From NCBI GenBank assembly GCA_028699915.1, contig JAQVTR010000004.1:37082-76234 (forward strand): 39,153 nt of DNA. Reading direction: 5' to 3'. Below the pieces are notes generated by a model that was given only the letters and a program-made list of their open reading frames with translations, did no database searches and had not been told where the DNA came from. Below, piece by piece: positions 1-7,181 of the stretch. Origin of the DNA: Fidelibacterota bacterium. Lineage in GTDB: Bacteria; Fidelibacterota; Fidelibacteria; Fidelibacterales; Fidelibacteraceae. The position numbers were made by a program, and so were the translations under genes. Numbering within the stretch: the first letter of the stretch is position 1; every line of letters starts with the position of its first letter.

Positions 1-57
1 GTTGCCACCGGTGTTGCTTACGTCAATCTCGGTGTCTCCTACGCATTTGAATTTTAA
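1..57 (+). CDS. C-terminal end of an outer-membrane-type protein (partial)
   Basis: The window opens inside a reading frame whose last 18 residues end VSYAFEF before a TAA at 55-57. The alternating hydrophobic pattern and a terminal phenylalanine are typical of the last strand of an outer-membrane beta-barrel, whose C-terminal aromatic is recognised by the Bam machinery. A strong hairpin terminator follows 25 bases later, which supports this being a real gene end. The start and the family lie outside the window, so no function can be assigned. Confidence 0.55.
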   Translation, partial: VATGVAYVNLGVSYAFEF

Positions 58-82
58 GTAAGCATATTTTGAAAATTGTTTG

Positions 83-114
83 AAAAAAAGCCCTGTCCGG
101 GACAGGGCTTTTTT
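83..114 (+). terminator. Rho-independent terminator
   Basis: A GCCCTGTC / GACAGGGC stem (90-97 and 101-108) closes a 3-nt CGG loop. It is flanked by an A-run on the left and TTTTTT on the right, so the structure can work in both directions. It follows the barrel gene ending at 57 and separates it from the phosphomannomutase operon. Confidence 0.9.
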
Positions 115-127
115 ATCTGTACTGAAA

Positions 128-162
128 TTTGTTTAATTTATAGGCGAATGATTGTATATTTG
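128..162 (+). promoter_or_regulatory. Possible Bacteroidota-type promoter
   Basis: TATATTTG at 155-162 fits the TAnnTTTG -7 element described for Bacteroidota. A TTTG at 128-131 could be the -33 element, but the 23-base gap is at the long end. It would give a leader of about 25-30 bases before the ATG at 195. This is a motif match only; such short A/T-rich motifs occur by chance. Confidence 0.3.
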
Positions 163-194
163 TCCCTGATTGAAATAAACGGAAAGGAATGATC

Positions 195-1559
195 ATGAAT
201 CCCTTCATTTTTCGCGAGTATGACATCCGGGGGGTGGTCGAAAAGGACTTTAAAGACGATGTCGTCATCAATCTCGGAAAAGGTTTCGGCACCTGGCTCA
301 AGCGTCACGGCGCCTCGGTTATGGGACTCAGCGGCGACGTGCGTTCCACGACCCCGCGACTAAAACAGCTTTTTGCCGGGGGAGCCCTGTCCACCGGCAT
401 CCATGTCGTGGATCTTGGTATCATCCCCACACCGCTGAACTATTACAGTCAATTCGTACGTGATATTGATGCGGCCGTACAGATCACCGGGAGCCACAAT
501 CCTCCCGAATTCAACGGATTTAAGCTTTCCTACGACCGCAAGGCCTTTTTCGGTCCGCAGATCCAAGAGATCAAGGCGCTGATCCTGAAGGATGATTTTG
601 AAAAGGGCAGCGGTGAATTCAGTGAGGATACAAGCATTCACGATGCCTATCTTCAGGAGCTGTGGTCCAAGATCCGGATCGAACGGCCGCTGAAGGTGGT
701 TGTGGATTCCGGAAATGCCGCCGGCGGCCTGGTGGCTCCGGAATTGTTCAAGGCGATGAAGAACATTGAACTGACGGAGCTTTTCAGCGAGATTGACAGC
801 ACCTTTCCCAATCATCATCCGGATCCTACCGTTGAGAAGAATCTGGAAGCCCTGATCGCCCTGATGAAGACGGGAAAATATGATGCGGGTATCGCTTATG
901 ACGGCGATGCCGATCGCGTTGGTGTCGTAGACAACAAAGGTCGCATTATTTGGGCCGATCAGCTGATGGCATTGTTTTTACCGGAAGTGATCAGGAAGCC
1001 CGGTACTCCCATTGTCTTTGACGTCAAATGCAGCCAGGTTCTGGAAGACGCCGTGGTCAAAAACGGTGGAAAACCGGTCATGTGGAAGACCGGCCACAGC
1101 CTTCTGAAACAAAAAATGCACGAACTGGGCGGGCCTTTCGGCGGTGAAATGAGCGGACATATCTTTTTTGCGGATGATTACTACGGTTACGATGATGCCA
1201 TTTATGTCTCCGCACGTTTACTGCAGATGCTATCGCGATCCCCAAAAGCGCTCAGCGATTATCTTAACGAACTCCCCAAATTTGTATCGACGCCCGAAAT
1301 CCGGCTTCTGGCGGAATCGGATCCGGTCAAGTTCCGGATCGCCGAGAAGGCCTTTGATTATTTCTCAAAACATTACGACTGTATAACCGTGGATGGTGTG
1401 CGCGTACGCTTTGAGGACGGCTGGGGGCTGGTGCGCGCCTCCAATACCCAGCCGGTGATCGTGACGCGGTTCGAGGCTAACAGCCGGGTGGCGCTTGAAC
1501 GCATTCAAAAACTGGTCATGGATAAACTCGCCGAATTCGGCGAATTGCATAAAGAGTAA
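195..1559 (+). CDS. Phosphomannomutase/phosphoglucomutase (alpha-D-phosphohexomutase)
   Basis: This cytoplasmic enzyme interconverts hexose 1- and 6-phosphates (mannose and/or glucose) through a phosphoserine, feeding nucleotide-sugar and glycan synthesis. Counting from the ATG at 195, the phosphoserine loop TGSHNP has its serine near residue 100. The metal loop DGDADR starts near 236, the sugar loop GEMSGH is near 317-322 and the phosphate-binding loop RASNTQP is near 414. All four domains of the superfamily are present and the length of about 454 residues is usual. The ATG at 195 is preferred to the one at 189 because AAGGA at 184-188 is correctly spaced only for 195. It is the first gene of an operon with polyprenyl synthetase, HPr and enzyme I. 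GEMSGH fits the PMM/PGM group, but specificity cannot be fixed from sequence. Confidence 0.93.
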   Translation: MNPFIFREYDIRGVVEKDFKDDVVINLGKGFGTWLKRHGASVMGLSGDVRSTTPRLKQLFAGGALSTGIHVVDLGIIPTPLNYYSQFVRDIDAAVQITGSHNPPEFNGFKLSYDRKAFFGPQIQEIKALILKDDFEKGSGEFSEDTSIHDAYLQELWSKIRIERPLKVVVDSGNAAGGLVAPELFKAMKNIELTELFSEIDSTFPNHHPDPTVEKNLEALIALMKTGKYDAGIAYDGDADRVGVVDNKGRIIWADQLMALFLPEVIRKPGTPIVFDVKCSQVLEDAVVKNGGKPVMWKTGHSLLKQKMHELGGPFGGEMSGHIFFADDYYGYDDAIYVSARLLQMLSRSPKALSDYLNELPKFVSTPEIRLLAESDPVKFRIAEKAFDYFSKHYDCITVDGVRVRFEDGWGLVRASNTQPVIVTRFEANSRVALERIQKLVMDKLAEFGELHKE

Positions 1560-1566
1560 TTCCGGC

Positions 1567-2550
1567 GTGGACTTTTCAAATTTTTACCCGGATTATACGC
1601 AATGGTTCCGCGGCAAATTCTCAGAAAGGATTTCGCGCAGCCGCCCCGCTTATCTATATGAACCCATCGCATACGTGTTGCGTTACTCCGGCAAACAACT
1701 GCGCCCGGCCATTCTTGCCGCTTCGGCTCAGGCCTTTGGAAACAGGGACCGCGAATATTCCTTTCCGGCGGCGGCCTGTGTGGAGATGATCCATAATTTT
1801 ACGCTTATTCACGACGATATCATGGATGCGGATCTCTTGCGTCACGGGATGAAGACCGTGCATGCAAAATGGGACGTGAACCATGCCATTCTTTCCGGTG
1901 ATGCGTTGTTTGCGCTTGCCATTGCGGAAATGAACGCATACCGGGGCGAAGCGGATTTGTATGTCCGTCTGCTGCCGCTGATCCTGGATGCCGTGATCCG
2001 CGTTTGCGAAGGTCAGGCCCTGGATATGGAATTTGAAACCCGGGATGAGGTAAACTGTGACGCTTATTTGGAAATGGTGACCGATAAGACCGCTTATCTG
2101 CTTGCCGTTTCGGGAAAACTGGGGGTGCTGATCGGCGGCGGAGGGCCGGAAGCCGCGGAAAGGGTGGAAGAGCTGCTTCTGAAAACCGGGGTGCTCTTTC
2201 AGATTCAGGACGATCTTCTTGAACTGACCTCCAGCAATGCGCAGATGGGAAAATCCCTTGGCAGCGATCTGGTCAAGCGCAAGAAGACCTATCCGAGCCT
2301 GTTTGCCAAACAGGCGCTTCCGGCGGAAGTCTGGCAGGAATTTCTTGAGCGTAGCAGTGAAGCCGTGATCCGGGCACACGGTACCGGACCCGCACGGGAA
2401 CTTCTGGAATCGTATTTTATCTTTGATAAAATTCAGGATGTGATTAAATTATATTATGAAGACGTAATGAAACTGATTTGCAGTCTGCCGGGGGAAACGC
2501 AGGAACTGTACCGGACAATGCTCGCATTTATCCTGCATAGGAAAAAATAA
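1567..2550 (+). CDS. Polyprenyl (isoprenoid) diphosphate synthase
   Basis: It condenses isopentenyl diphosphate onto an allylic diphosphate to make an all-trans polyprenyl chain, probably for a quinone side chain or other lipid carrier. The first aspartate-rich motif, HDDIMDAD, has D83, D84 and D87. The second, QDDLLE, has D215 and D216 with E219 where the third aspartate usually lies. The KQLRP substrate motif is near the N-terminus. A GTG start at 1567 gives 327 residues, normal for the family, and lies 7 bases after the phosphomutase stop. An in-frame ATG at 1495 would overlap that gene and add 24 unrelated residues. The stop overlaps the HPr start by one base. Chain length cannot be read securely from the sequence. 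Confidence 0.88.
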   Translation: MDFSNFYPDYTQWFRGKFSERISRSRPAYLYEPIAYVLRYSGKQLRPAILAASAQAFGNRDREYSFPAAACVEMIHNFTLIHDDIMDADLLRHGMKTVHAKWDVNHAILSGDALFALAIAEMNAYRGEADLYVRLLPLILDAVIRVCEGQALDMEFETRDEVNCDAYLEMVTDKTAYLLAVSGKLGVLIGGGGPEAAERVEELLLKTGVLFQIQDDLLELTSSNAQMGKSLGSDLVKRKKTYPSLFAKQALPAEVWQEFLERSSEAVIRAHGTGPARELLESYFIFDKIQDVIKLYYEDVMKLICSLPGETQELYRTMLAFILHRKK

Positions 2551-2825
2551 TGATCTCCAAAGAGGTAACGATTCTGAATAAACAGGGGCTGCATGCGCGG
2601 CCTGCGACCGCACTGGTCAATACCGCATCGACGTTTAAGTCGGATATTTTCATTAGCCGTGATGAAAAAAAGGTCAACGGAAAATCCATTCTGGGATTAC
2701 TGGTCCTGGCTGCCGAGCATGGTGCCAGGCTTACCATTGAGGCGGACGGCCCGGATGAAGAAGATGCCGTGGCTGCGCTTGCAGCATTGGTGACCGATCA
2801 TTTTGGAATGGGGAAGCACAGTTAA
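2550..2825 (+). CDS. ptsH: HPr phosphocarrier protein
   Basis: HPr relays phosphate from enzyme I to PTS EIIA domains. The GLHARPA motif puts the phosphorylated histidine exactly at residue 15. GKSILGL puts a serine at residue 46, the site used by HPr kinase/phosphorylase in bacteria that have it. The 91 residues cover the whole open-faced fold. The start overlaps the previous stop by one base (TAATG), which suggests translational coupling, and ptsI starts 3 bases after its stop. Because no EII is encoded nearby, it may serve a regulatory (PTS-Ntr-like) or carbon-control role; this is inference. HPr kinase is not in the window. Confidence 0.95.
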   Translation: MISKEVTILNKQGLHARPATALVNTASTFKSDIFISRDEKKVNGKSILGLLVLAAEHGARLTIEADGPDEEDAVAALAALVTDHFGMGKHS

Positions 2826-2828
2826 AGC

Positions 2829-4595
2829 ATGATGCCTGCAAGGGAAAACATCAGTGAACTGAGCGGGATATCCGCTTCACCGGGAATCGCGATCGGTGAG
2901 GCTTATGTGCGCCGGCAGGATCATGAGATCAATATTGTCCGCAAACTAATCCCGGTAGAAAAAATCGAGAACGAAATTAATAAACTTAAAAAAGCGCAGG
3001 ACCTTGTCAGCGAAGAACTTGAAATGCTTCGCAAAAAGGTTGCGGCATATCTGGGCGCTGCCTATGGCGATATCATCATGGCACAGCTGACGGTGCTCCG
3101 CGATGCCGAAATTCTCCGCGAGGTGCGGGCGTACATGGAGGAACACCATGTCAATGCCGCCTTTGCATACCGCCTGGTAGTTAACCAATATCTGGATATT
3201 CTCGAAGAGCAATCCTCGGAATATTTCAAGGAACGCGTTGCGGATATCCGGGATATAAAACGCCGCGTTCTGCGTGCACTGGTATCAAAACAAAGCATGC
3301 TGAATTCCCTGCGCACGGAAAAACCGATCATTTTTGTCGCGAAAGAGCTGAACCCGACCGACATTATGATGCTGGTATCTGAGAATGTCCGGGGCTTTGT
3401 TACGGAATTCGGCGGACGCACCTCACATGTCGCCATTATGGCCCGGACGCTGAATGTGCCCATGCTCATCGGCGTAGACGGTCTGACGGAGCGCATAGTG
3501 ACCGGAGAGGAACTGATCCTGGATGCGGAAAAGGGAATGGTCTGGATCCGCCCGGATACAAAATTGCTGCAGCAATATCGCCACGAATTGCGGCTTTTGC
3601 AGGAGCAGGACCGGCATTTTCGCGAGATCAGCAGTCAAAAAGCCATTACCGGTGACGGTTATCGCCTGCACCTGTCCGCTAATATCAGCCTGCCCATCGA
3701 AGTGAAAGATATGCACAAATACGGAGCGGAGGGCATTGGACTCTATCGCACCGAATATCTTTACATGATGAAACACCAGCTTCCGGAAGAAGAAGAATTA
3801 TTTGCTGAATACCGCCATGTAATGAAATCCGTTTCCGGACTCCCGGTCATTATGCGGACCCTCGATTTTGGCGGTGATAAATTGTCGGCATTGGGCAGCA
3901 ATGATATCCGCTGCGAATCCAATCCCTTCATGGGTTACCGCGCCATTCGGATATGCCTGGACAAGCCCGAAATATTTTACACGCAGCTCAGAGCTATTCT
4001 GCGCAGTTCTGCATATGGAAAACTTTCAATTATGCTGCCGATGATCACTCACATTGAACAGCTTGATGCAAGCCTGGATCACCTGAGGCAAGTCAAAGAA
4101 GCTTTGTTGAGCGAAAGAATTCCCTTCGATCCGGACGTCCCTGTCGGAATGATGGTAGAAACGCCGTCCGCAGTCATGAATATCGGGGCTTTTGCTGAAA
4201 AAGTGGATTTTTTATCCATCGGCACCAATGATCTTACCCAGTATGTTCTTGCGGTTGACCGCGGCAATGAACGCGTAAGCGCAATCTATGACCCCTATGA
4301 CCCGGCGCTTATCCGGATGATCCGTATGGTTGTGGATGCTGCAAAAGCACGCAAGATCCCGGTTTACGTATGCGGTGAAATGGCCGCGGAACAGCGGGCG
4401 ATACTGCTTTTCCTGGCTATGGAAATTGACGGCATCAGCATTGCAACGCGTTATATCGGAGCCGTACGGGAATTTATTTTAAAGTGTGAACAAAAAAAGT
4501 TAAAACAAATTCTCGACCCTTTGATGGCGATGAACACCCGGAAAGATATTACGCGCTTTTTGGATCTGCAGGTTAAAAAAATCCTCGAACAATAA
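2829..4595 (+). CDS. ptsI: Phosphoenolpyruvate-protein phosphotransferase (PTS enzyme I)
   Basis: Enzyme I autophosphorylates with phosphoenolpyruvate and passes the phosphate to HPr, encoded just upstream. The N-terminal HPr-binding and phosphohistidine domains contain GGRTSHVAIMAR with the active-site histidine at about residue 200. The C-terminal PEP-binding barrel has GLYRTEYLYM, RTLDFGGDK, the GTNDLTQY segment and the catalytic cysteine in YVCGEMA at about residue 515. The length of 588 residues is normal for a free enzyme I, and no EIIA fusion is seen. Two ATGs (2829 and 2832) are possible starts. It ends the operon; convergent genes begin at 4708. Confidence 0.95.
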   Translation: MMPARENISELSGISASPGIAIGEAYVRRQDHEINIVRKLIPVEKIENEINKLKKAQDLVSEELEMLRKKVAAYLGAAYGDIIMAQLTVLRDAEILREVRAYMEEHHVNAAFAYRLVVNQYLDILEEQSSEYFKERVADIRDIKRRVLRALVSKQSMLNSLRTEKPIIFVAKELNPTDIMMLVSENVRGFVTEFGGRTSHVAIMARTLNVPMLIGVDGLTERIVTGEELILDAEKGMVWIRPDTKLLQQYRHELRLLQEQDRHFREISSQKAITGDGYRLHLSANISLPIEVKDMHKYGAEGIGLYRTEYLYMMKHQLPEEEELFAEYRHVMKSVSGLPVIMRTLDFGGDKLSALGSNDIRCESNPFMGYRAIRICLDKPEIFYTQLRAILRSSAYGKLSIMLPMITHIEQLDASLDHLRQVKEALLSERIPFDPDVPVGMMVETPSAVMNIGAFAEKVDFLSIGTNDLTQYVLAVDRGNERVSAIYDPYDPALIRMIRMVVDAAKARKIPVYVCGEMAAEQRAILLFLAMEIDGISIATRYIGAVREFILKCEQKKLKQILDPLMAMNTRKDITRFLDLQVKKILEQ

Positions 4596-4707
4596 ATGGG
4601 AATATCGAATTCACGGGACTGTGAAGAAATATGCAATTTTTCTTTGTTTCTGTTTTTTACTGCGTACAGGATAAAAAATCCGGCAAGAAACGAAGGTTCT
4701 AAAAAGA

Positions 4708-5241
4708 TCAGCCAAACAGGTGGCTGCTCAGATAAATCGATGCCAACGCACAGCCCGTGCCAAAGGCCGCACCGCCCAGAATATCACTGGGATAGTGAAC
4801 TCCGAGGTAGATGCGGGAAATGCCCACCAATAGCGCAAAGAGATATAAAAACGGAAAGATCGAAGGGATAAAGTGCCCGATGACCAGCGCCATCATAAAG
4901 GCCGCGGACGTATGTCCGGAGGGAAAGCTGAACTCATCGATCGGCAAGACCATGTTGTCAATATCTACATGCGCATTAAAGGGGCGGATGCGGCGGATGC
5001 TGTGCTTCAGCAAATGATAAAGCGGCATTTCAATCGCAAAGGCACCAAGAAACACAAACAGAGCGGACCGGAAATCCCCCGGGCGGGAAAAATACATGTA
5101 GAGCAAAAAGAGGAAGTAGAAATAACCGTCGCCTAAAAACGAGAAGATCCTGAAAAAGAGAGGTAAAAGGCTATTCCTTCGGAAGTTAAAAATAAACCGG
5201 AAAAGCCGCAGGTCATATTGTGATACATAAGCTTTGATCAT
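4708..5241 (-). CDS. PAP2-family membrane phosphatase
   Basis: This is an integral-membrane phosphatase of the type 2 phosphatidic acid phosphatase family, acting on lipid phosphates or polyprenyl diphosphates such as undecaprenyl diphosphate. The three family motifs are in order: KxxxxxxRP at 79-87, PSGH at 107-110 with the acid/base histidine, and SRxYLGVHYPSD with R143, nucleophile H149 and D153. Several hydrophobic segments surround them. The ATG at 5241 is chosen because it overlaps the stop of the methyltransferase gene by 4 bases (ATGA). A longer frame starting at 5292 would add 17 residues lying inside that gene. At 177 residues it is a compact member. The precise substrate is unknown. 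Confidence 0.88.
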   Translation of the reverse strand: MIKAYVSQYDLRLFRFIFNFRRNSLLPLFFRIFSFLGDGYFYFLFLLYMYFSRPGDFRSALFVFLGAFAIEMPLYHLLKHSIRRIRPFNAHVDIDNMVLPIDEFSFPSGHTSAAFMMALVIGHFIPSIFPFLYLFALLVGISRIYLGVHYPSDILGGAAFGTGCALASIYLSSHLFG

Positions 5242-5891
5242 GCTTGCCTCAGGGGAACGAAACGGACATCGGTGATGACCTTTCCCTTCCACTCTCCCTT
5301 GATTTGTTCGTATAATACTAACAATTGATCGAATTTGCCAACGGGTAAAATCAATTTTCCTGACGGTTTAAGCTGTAACAACAATTCCTCCGGCAGCGCC
5401 TGAGGTGCGGCGGAGAGCAGGATCGCATCGTAGGGGGCTGCAGGGGGGTGACCATGGTACCCGTTCCCGCAAACGACCGTGGCATTGGTGATCTGCAGTT
5501 CCTTTAGGATCGTCCGGCTTCGCAGCACAAGCTCTTTTTCCAGTTCAATGCCGTAAACCCGCTTGCTCAGAAGCGAAAGAAGTGCGAGAACGTATCCGGA
5601 TCCCGATCCGATCTCAAGCACCGCAGCATTTGGTTTCAGCTGCAGATGTTCCAGCATCAGTGCGATGACATAGGGCTGGGAAATCGTCTGCCCCCGGCCG
5701 ATGGGCAGTGCCTGATCGCGGTAAGCTTTTTCCTGGTCGGCTTCCGGAACGAAACAATGGCGGGGGACCGTTAAAAACGCATCCAGAATACGGCGGTCAC
5801 GGATACCGTAGTTCCGTATTAAGGCGACCATTTTTTCGCGTTTCGTATATTTGCCGTAAGCGGCGAAGCGAGATGTATGAATGGGTTTCAT
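5238..5891 (-). CDS. pcm: Protein-L-isoaspartate O-methyltransferase
   Basis: It methylates abnormal L-isoaspartyl residues in ageing proteins so that they can return to aspartate. The family signature GQTISQP, with the conserved serine, lies near residue 68. The SAM-binding motif VLEIGSGSGY follows near 90-100, and VPRHCFVP precedes them. The length of 217 residues is normal. No good ribosome-binding site precedes the ATG at 5891; an internal ATG 20 codons later (MVALIRNYGI) would still keep the whole catalytic domain. It lies 31 bases after the ABC-type ATPase gene and overlaps the PAP2 gene by 4 bases, so the three probably form one transcript. Confidence 0.9.
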   Translation of the reverse strand: MKPIHTSRFAAYGKYTKREKMVALIRNYGIRDRRILDAFLTVPRHCFVPEADQEKAYRDQALPIGRGQTISQPYVIALMLEHLQLKPNAAVLEIGSGSGYVLALLSLLSKRVYGIELEKELVLRSRTILKELQITNATVVCGNGYHGHPPAAPYDAILLSAAPQALPEELLLQLKPSGKLILPVGKFDQLLVLYEQIKGEWKGKVITDVRFVPLRQA

Positions 5892-5922
5892 GAGTAAAAA
5901 AAGGGAGGAGTTTTGTCTTTTT

Positions 5923-6645
5923 TTAAGATTTCTTATTCTGCGGTTTACGGGCAGGGCTTTTTTTCTGATAGGTTTTCTCTACCCGTATGATATGCCCTTT
6001 ATGCATTACCAGCGTAATGTCGATCACGTGGTAGCGCGCCAGGGATTGTGCCTCTGCAAATACCAGTGTGCGGTTTTCCTGCTTGACGCTCTTTTTAAGG
6101 TCAGCAAGGTATTTCCTGACAAAATGTTCGTCCATGGATTCAAATGCGGGATCATCAAGAATAATGAGCCGGCTGTTTCCTAAAAAGACGGTCAGGAGCT
6201 CGATCTTTTTTCGGGTTACGGATGAAAGATCTTTCATCTTTGAATTGGCGATCTCCTGAAGGCCGTAGCTCTCCAAAAGACTCATGACGGTACGGTAGGC
6301 CGTTGCGGAAGATAATTGTTTTGTCCGGATGGCTGCGTTTAAGGTTGCCACCGGTGTCTGTTTAAAAACACGTTTATCCTGTCGGATATAAATAGTTGTA
6401 TTTTTTACGAACTTTCCGGAGTATTGTTTTTTACTGCCGGATTTCCCTTCAAAATAAATATTTCCTTCGTCAATGTTACGTTCATGTGCGAAGACGTCAA
6501 GCAAAGTGCTTTTTCCGGAACCGTTCGGCCCCTGGATCTGATAGACAATTCCCGGATACAGAGTGGCCGTAAAAATTTCCAGGTTCCGGCCGGCTTTTTT
6601 GATCTTGACATTTTCAAGTTGCAGTAATGGAGTTTGTTCACTCAT
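5923..6645 (-). CDS. ABC-type ATPase domain protein with divergent catalytic motifs
   Basis: This is a single nucleotide-binding domain of 240 residues. Walker A is intact (GPNGSGKST, 39-47) and a Q-loop glutamine is near 89. The signature is LSSVT (140-144) instead of LSGGQ. Walker B is LIILD followed by D165 where the catalytic glutamate normally sits. The H-loop histidine is replaced within FAEAQ (196-200). The tail after 220 is basic. The start at 6645 follows AAAGGT at good spacing, whereas a frame open to 6786 adds an unlikely N-terminus over the promoter region. No permease is adjacent. It could be the ATPase of a split transporter or a non-transport regulator; function unknown. Confidence 0.75.
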   Translation of the reverse strand: MSEQTPLLQLENVKIKKAGRNLEIFTATLYPGIVYQIQGPNGSGKSTLLDVFAHERNIDEGNIYFEGKSGSKKQYSGKFVKNTTIYIRQDKRVFKQTPVATLNAAIRTKQLSSATAYRTVMSLLESYGLQEIANSKMKDLSSVTRKKIELLTVFLGNSRLIILDDPAFESMDEHFVRKYLADLKKSVKQENRTLVFAEAQSLARYHVIDITLVMHKGHIIRVEKTYQKKSPARKPQNKKS

Positions 6646-6792
6646 TTCGTTTGACCTTTCGACGTTTGCTCCTCCCTGTTTTTCAAAAAGCAACGAAACA
6701 TAAGGATATTTACCCGAAATAAAAAAGATTTTTTCGCCGCGGCCGTTCCGCATGCAAAATCGAAGAATATACAATAACGAGATCAAGACGGA

Positions 6793-6819
6793 AATAATTG
6801 AGACTGAATCTCAATTATT
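6793..6819. promoter_or_regulatory. Candidate Fur-family operator (27-bp palindrome)
   Basis: Perfect 11-base arms AATAATTGAGA (6793-6803) and TCTCAATTATT (6809-6819) are separated by five bases. The core TGAGACTGAATCTCA closely resembles classical Fur boxes of the TGAGAATGATTCTCA type. It lies between the divergent ATPase gene and feoA, 35 bases before the feoA ATG. The third gene of the operon encodes a Fur-family repressor, so iron-responsive autoregulation is a reasonable inference. Confidence 0.75.
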
Positions 6820-6820
6820 C

Positions 6821-6849
6821 TTGTAAGGCAATAAAAATTATTGTAATAT
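6821..6849 (+). promoter_or_regulatory. Possible feoA promoter (-35/-10)
   Basis: TTGTAA at 6821-6826 and TAATAT at 6844-6849 are separated by 17 bases, directly next to the Fur-box-like palindrome. Transcription would then start at about the feoA ATG, giving a leaderless or nearly leaderless message. This agrees with the absence of a Shine-Dalgarno sequence. Motif-based only. Confidence 0.35.
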
Positions 6850-6854
6850 AAGTT

Positions 6855-7181
6855 ATGATAATGCAAGACCCACATAGGGAACCCATCCCGCTCAGTGAAG
6901 CGGAAGTGGGTTCCTGTTACCGTGTTTTAAGCGTCAATGCCACCGGGGTGATCCGACAGCGCATGCTGGATATGGGACTGGTACCGGGAGTCTGTCTTAC
7001 GGTTTTGCGTTTTGCGCCCCTGGGGGATCCCATTGAGATCCGGATCAACCGCTTTTTTATGAGTCTCCGCCGGGAGGAAGCCCGTTTTGTTCAGGTACTT
7101 CCCGTGGCGATCTGCCCGCGTCCGCATCATGGACGTTTCCGCCGTTTCTTTCGGGGGGGATTTTTTCATGGCGGACGATAA
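6855..7181 (+). CDS. feoA: FeoA-domain ferrous iron transport protein with a basic His/Gly/Phe-rich tail
   Basis: FeoA is a small SH3-like cytosolic partner of the FeoB iron channel. The family pattern is clear in the first 90 residues: a segment around GSCYRVLSVNA, then RQRMLDMGLVPG, then a strand near IEIRINRFFMSLR. The last 24 residues, after VLPVAI, are unusual and rich in H, R, F and G (PRPHHGRF, GGFFHGGR). The gene overlaps feoB by 14 bases. ATGs at 6855 and 6861 both lack a Shine-Dalgarno sequence. A candidate Fur operator lies upstream, so iron repression is expected. Confidence 0.88.
   Translation: MIMQDPHREPIPLSEAEVGSCYRVLSVNATGVIRQRMLDMGLVPGVCLTVLRFAPLGDPIEIRINRFFMSLRREEARFVQVLPVAICPRPHHGRFRRFFRGGFFHGGR

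Noticed and set aside
189-194. ATG at 189 as phosphomutase start
   Set aside because: The Shine-Dalgarno sequence ends directly before it, leaving no spacing; the ATG at 195 has proper spacing.
4596-4871. 91-codon plus-strand frame directly after ptsI
   Set aside because: Most of it is opposite the PAP2 gene, it shows no ribosome-binding site and the translation is low-complexity.
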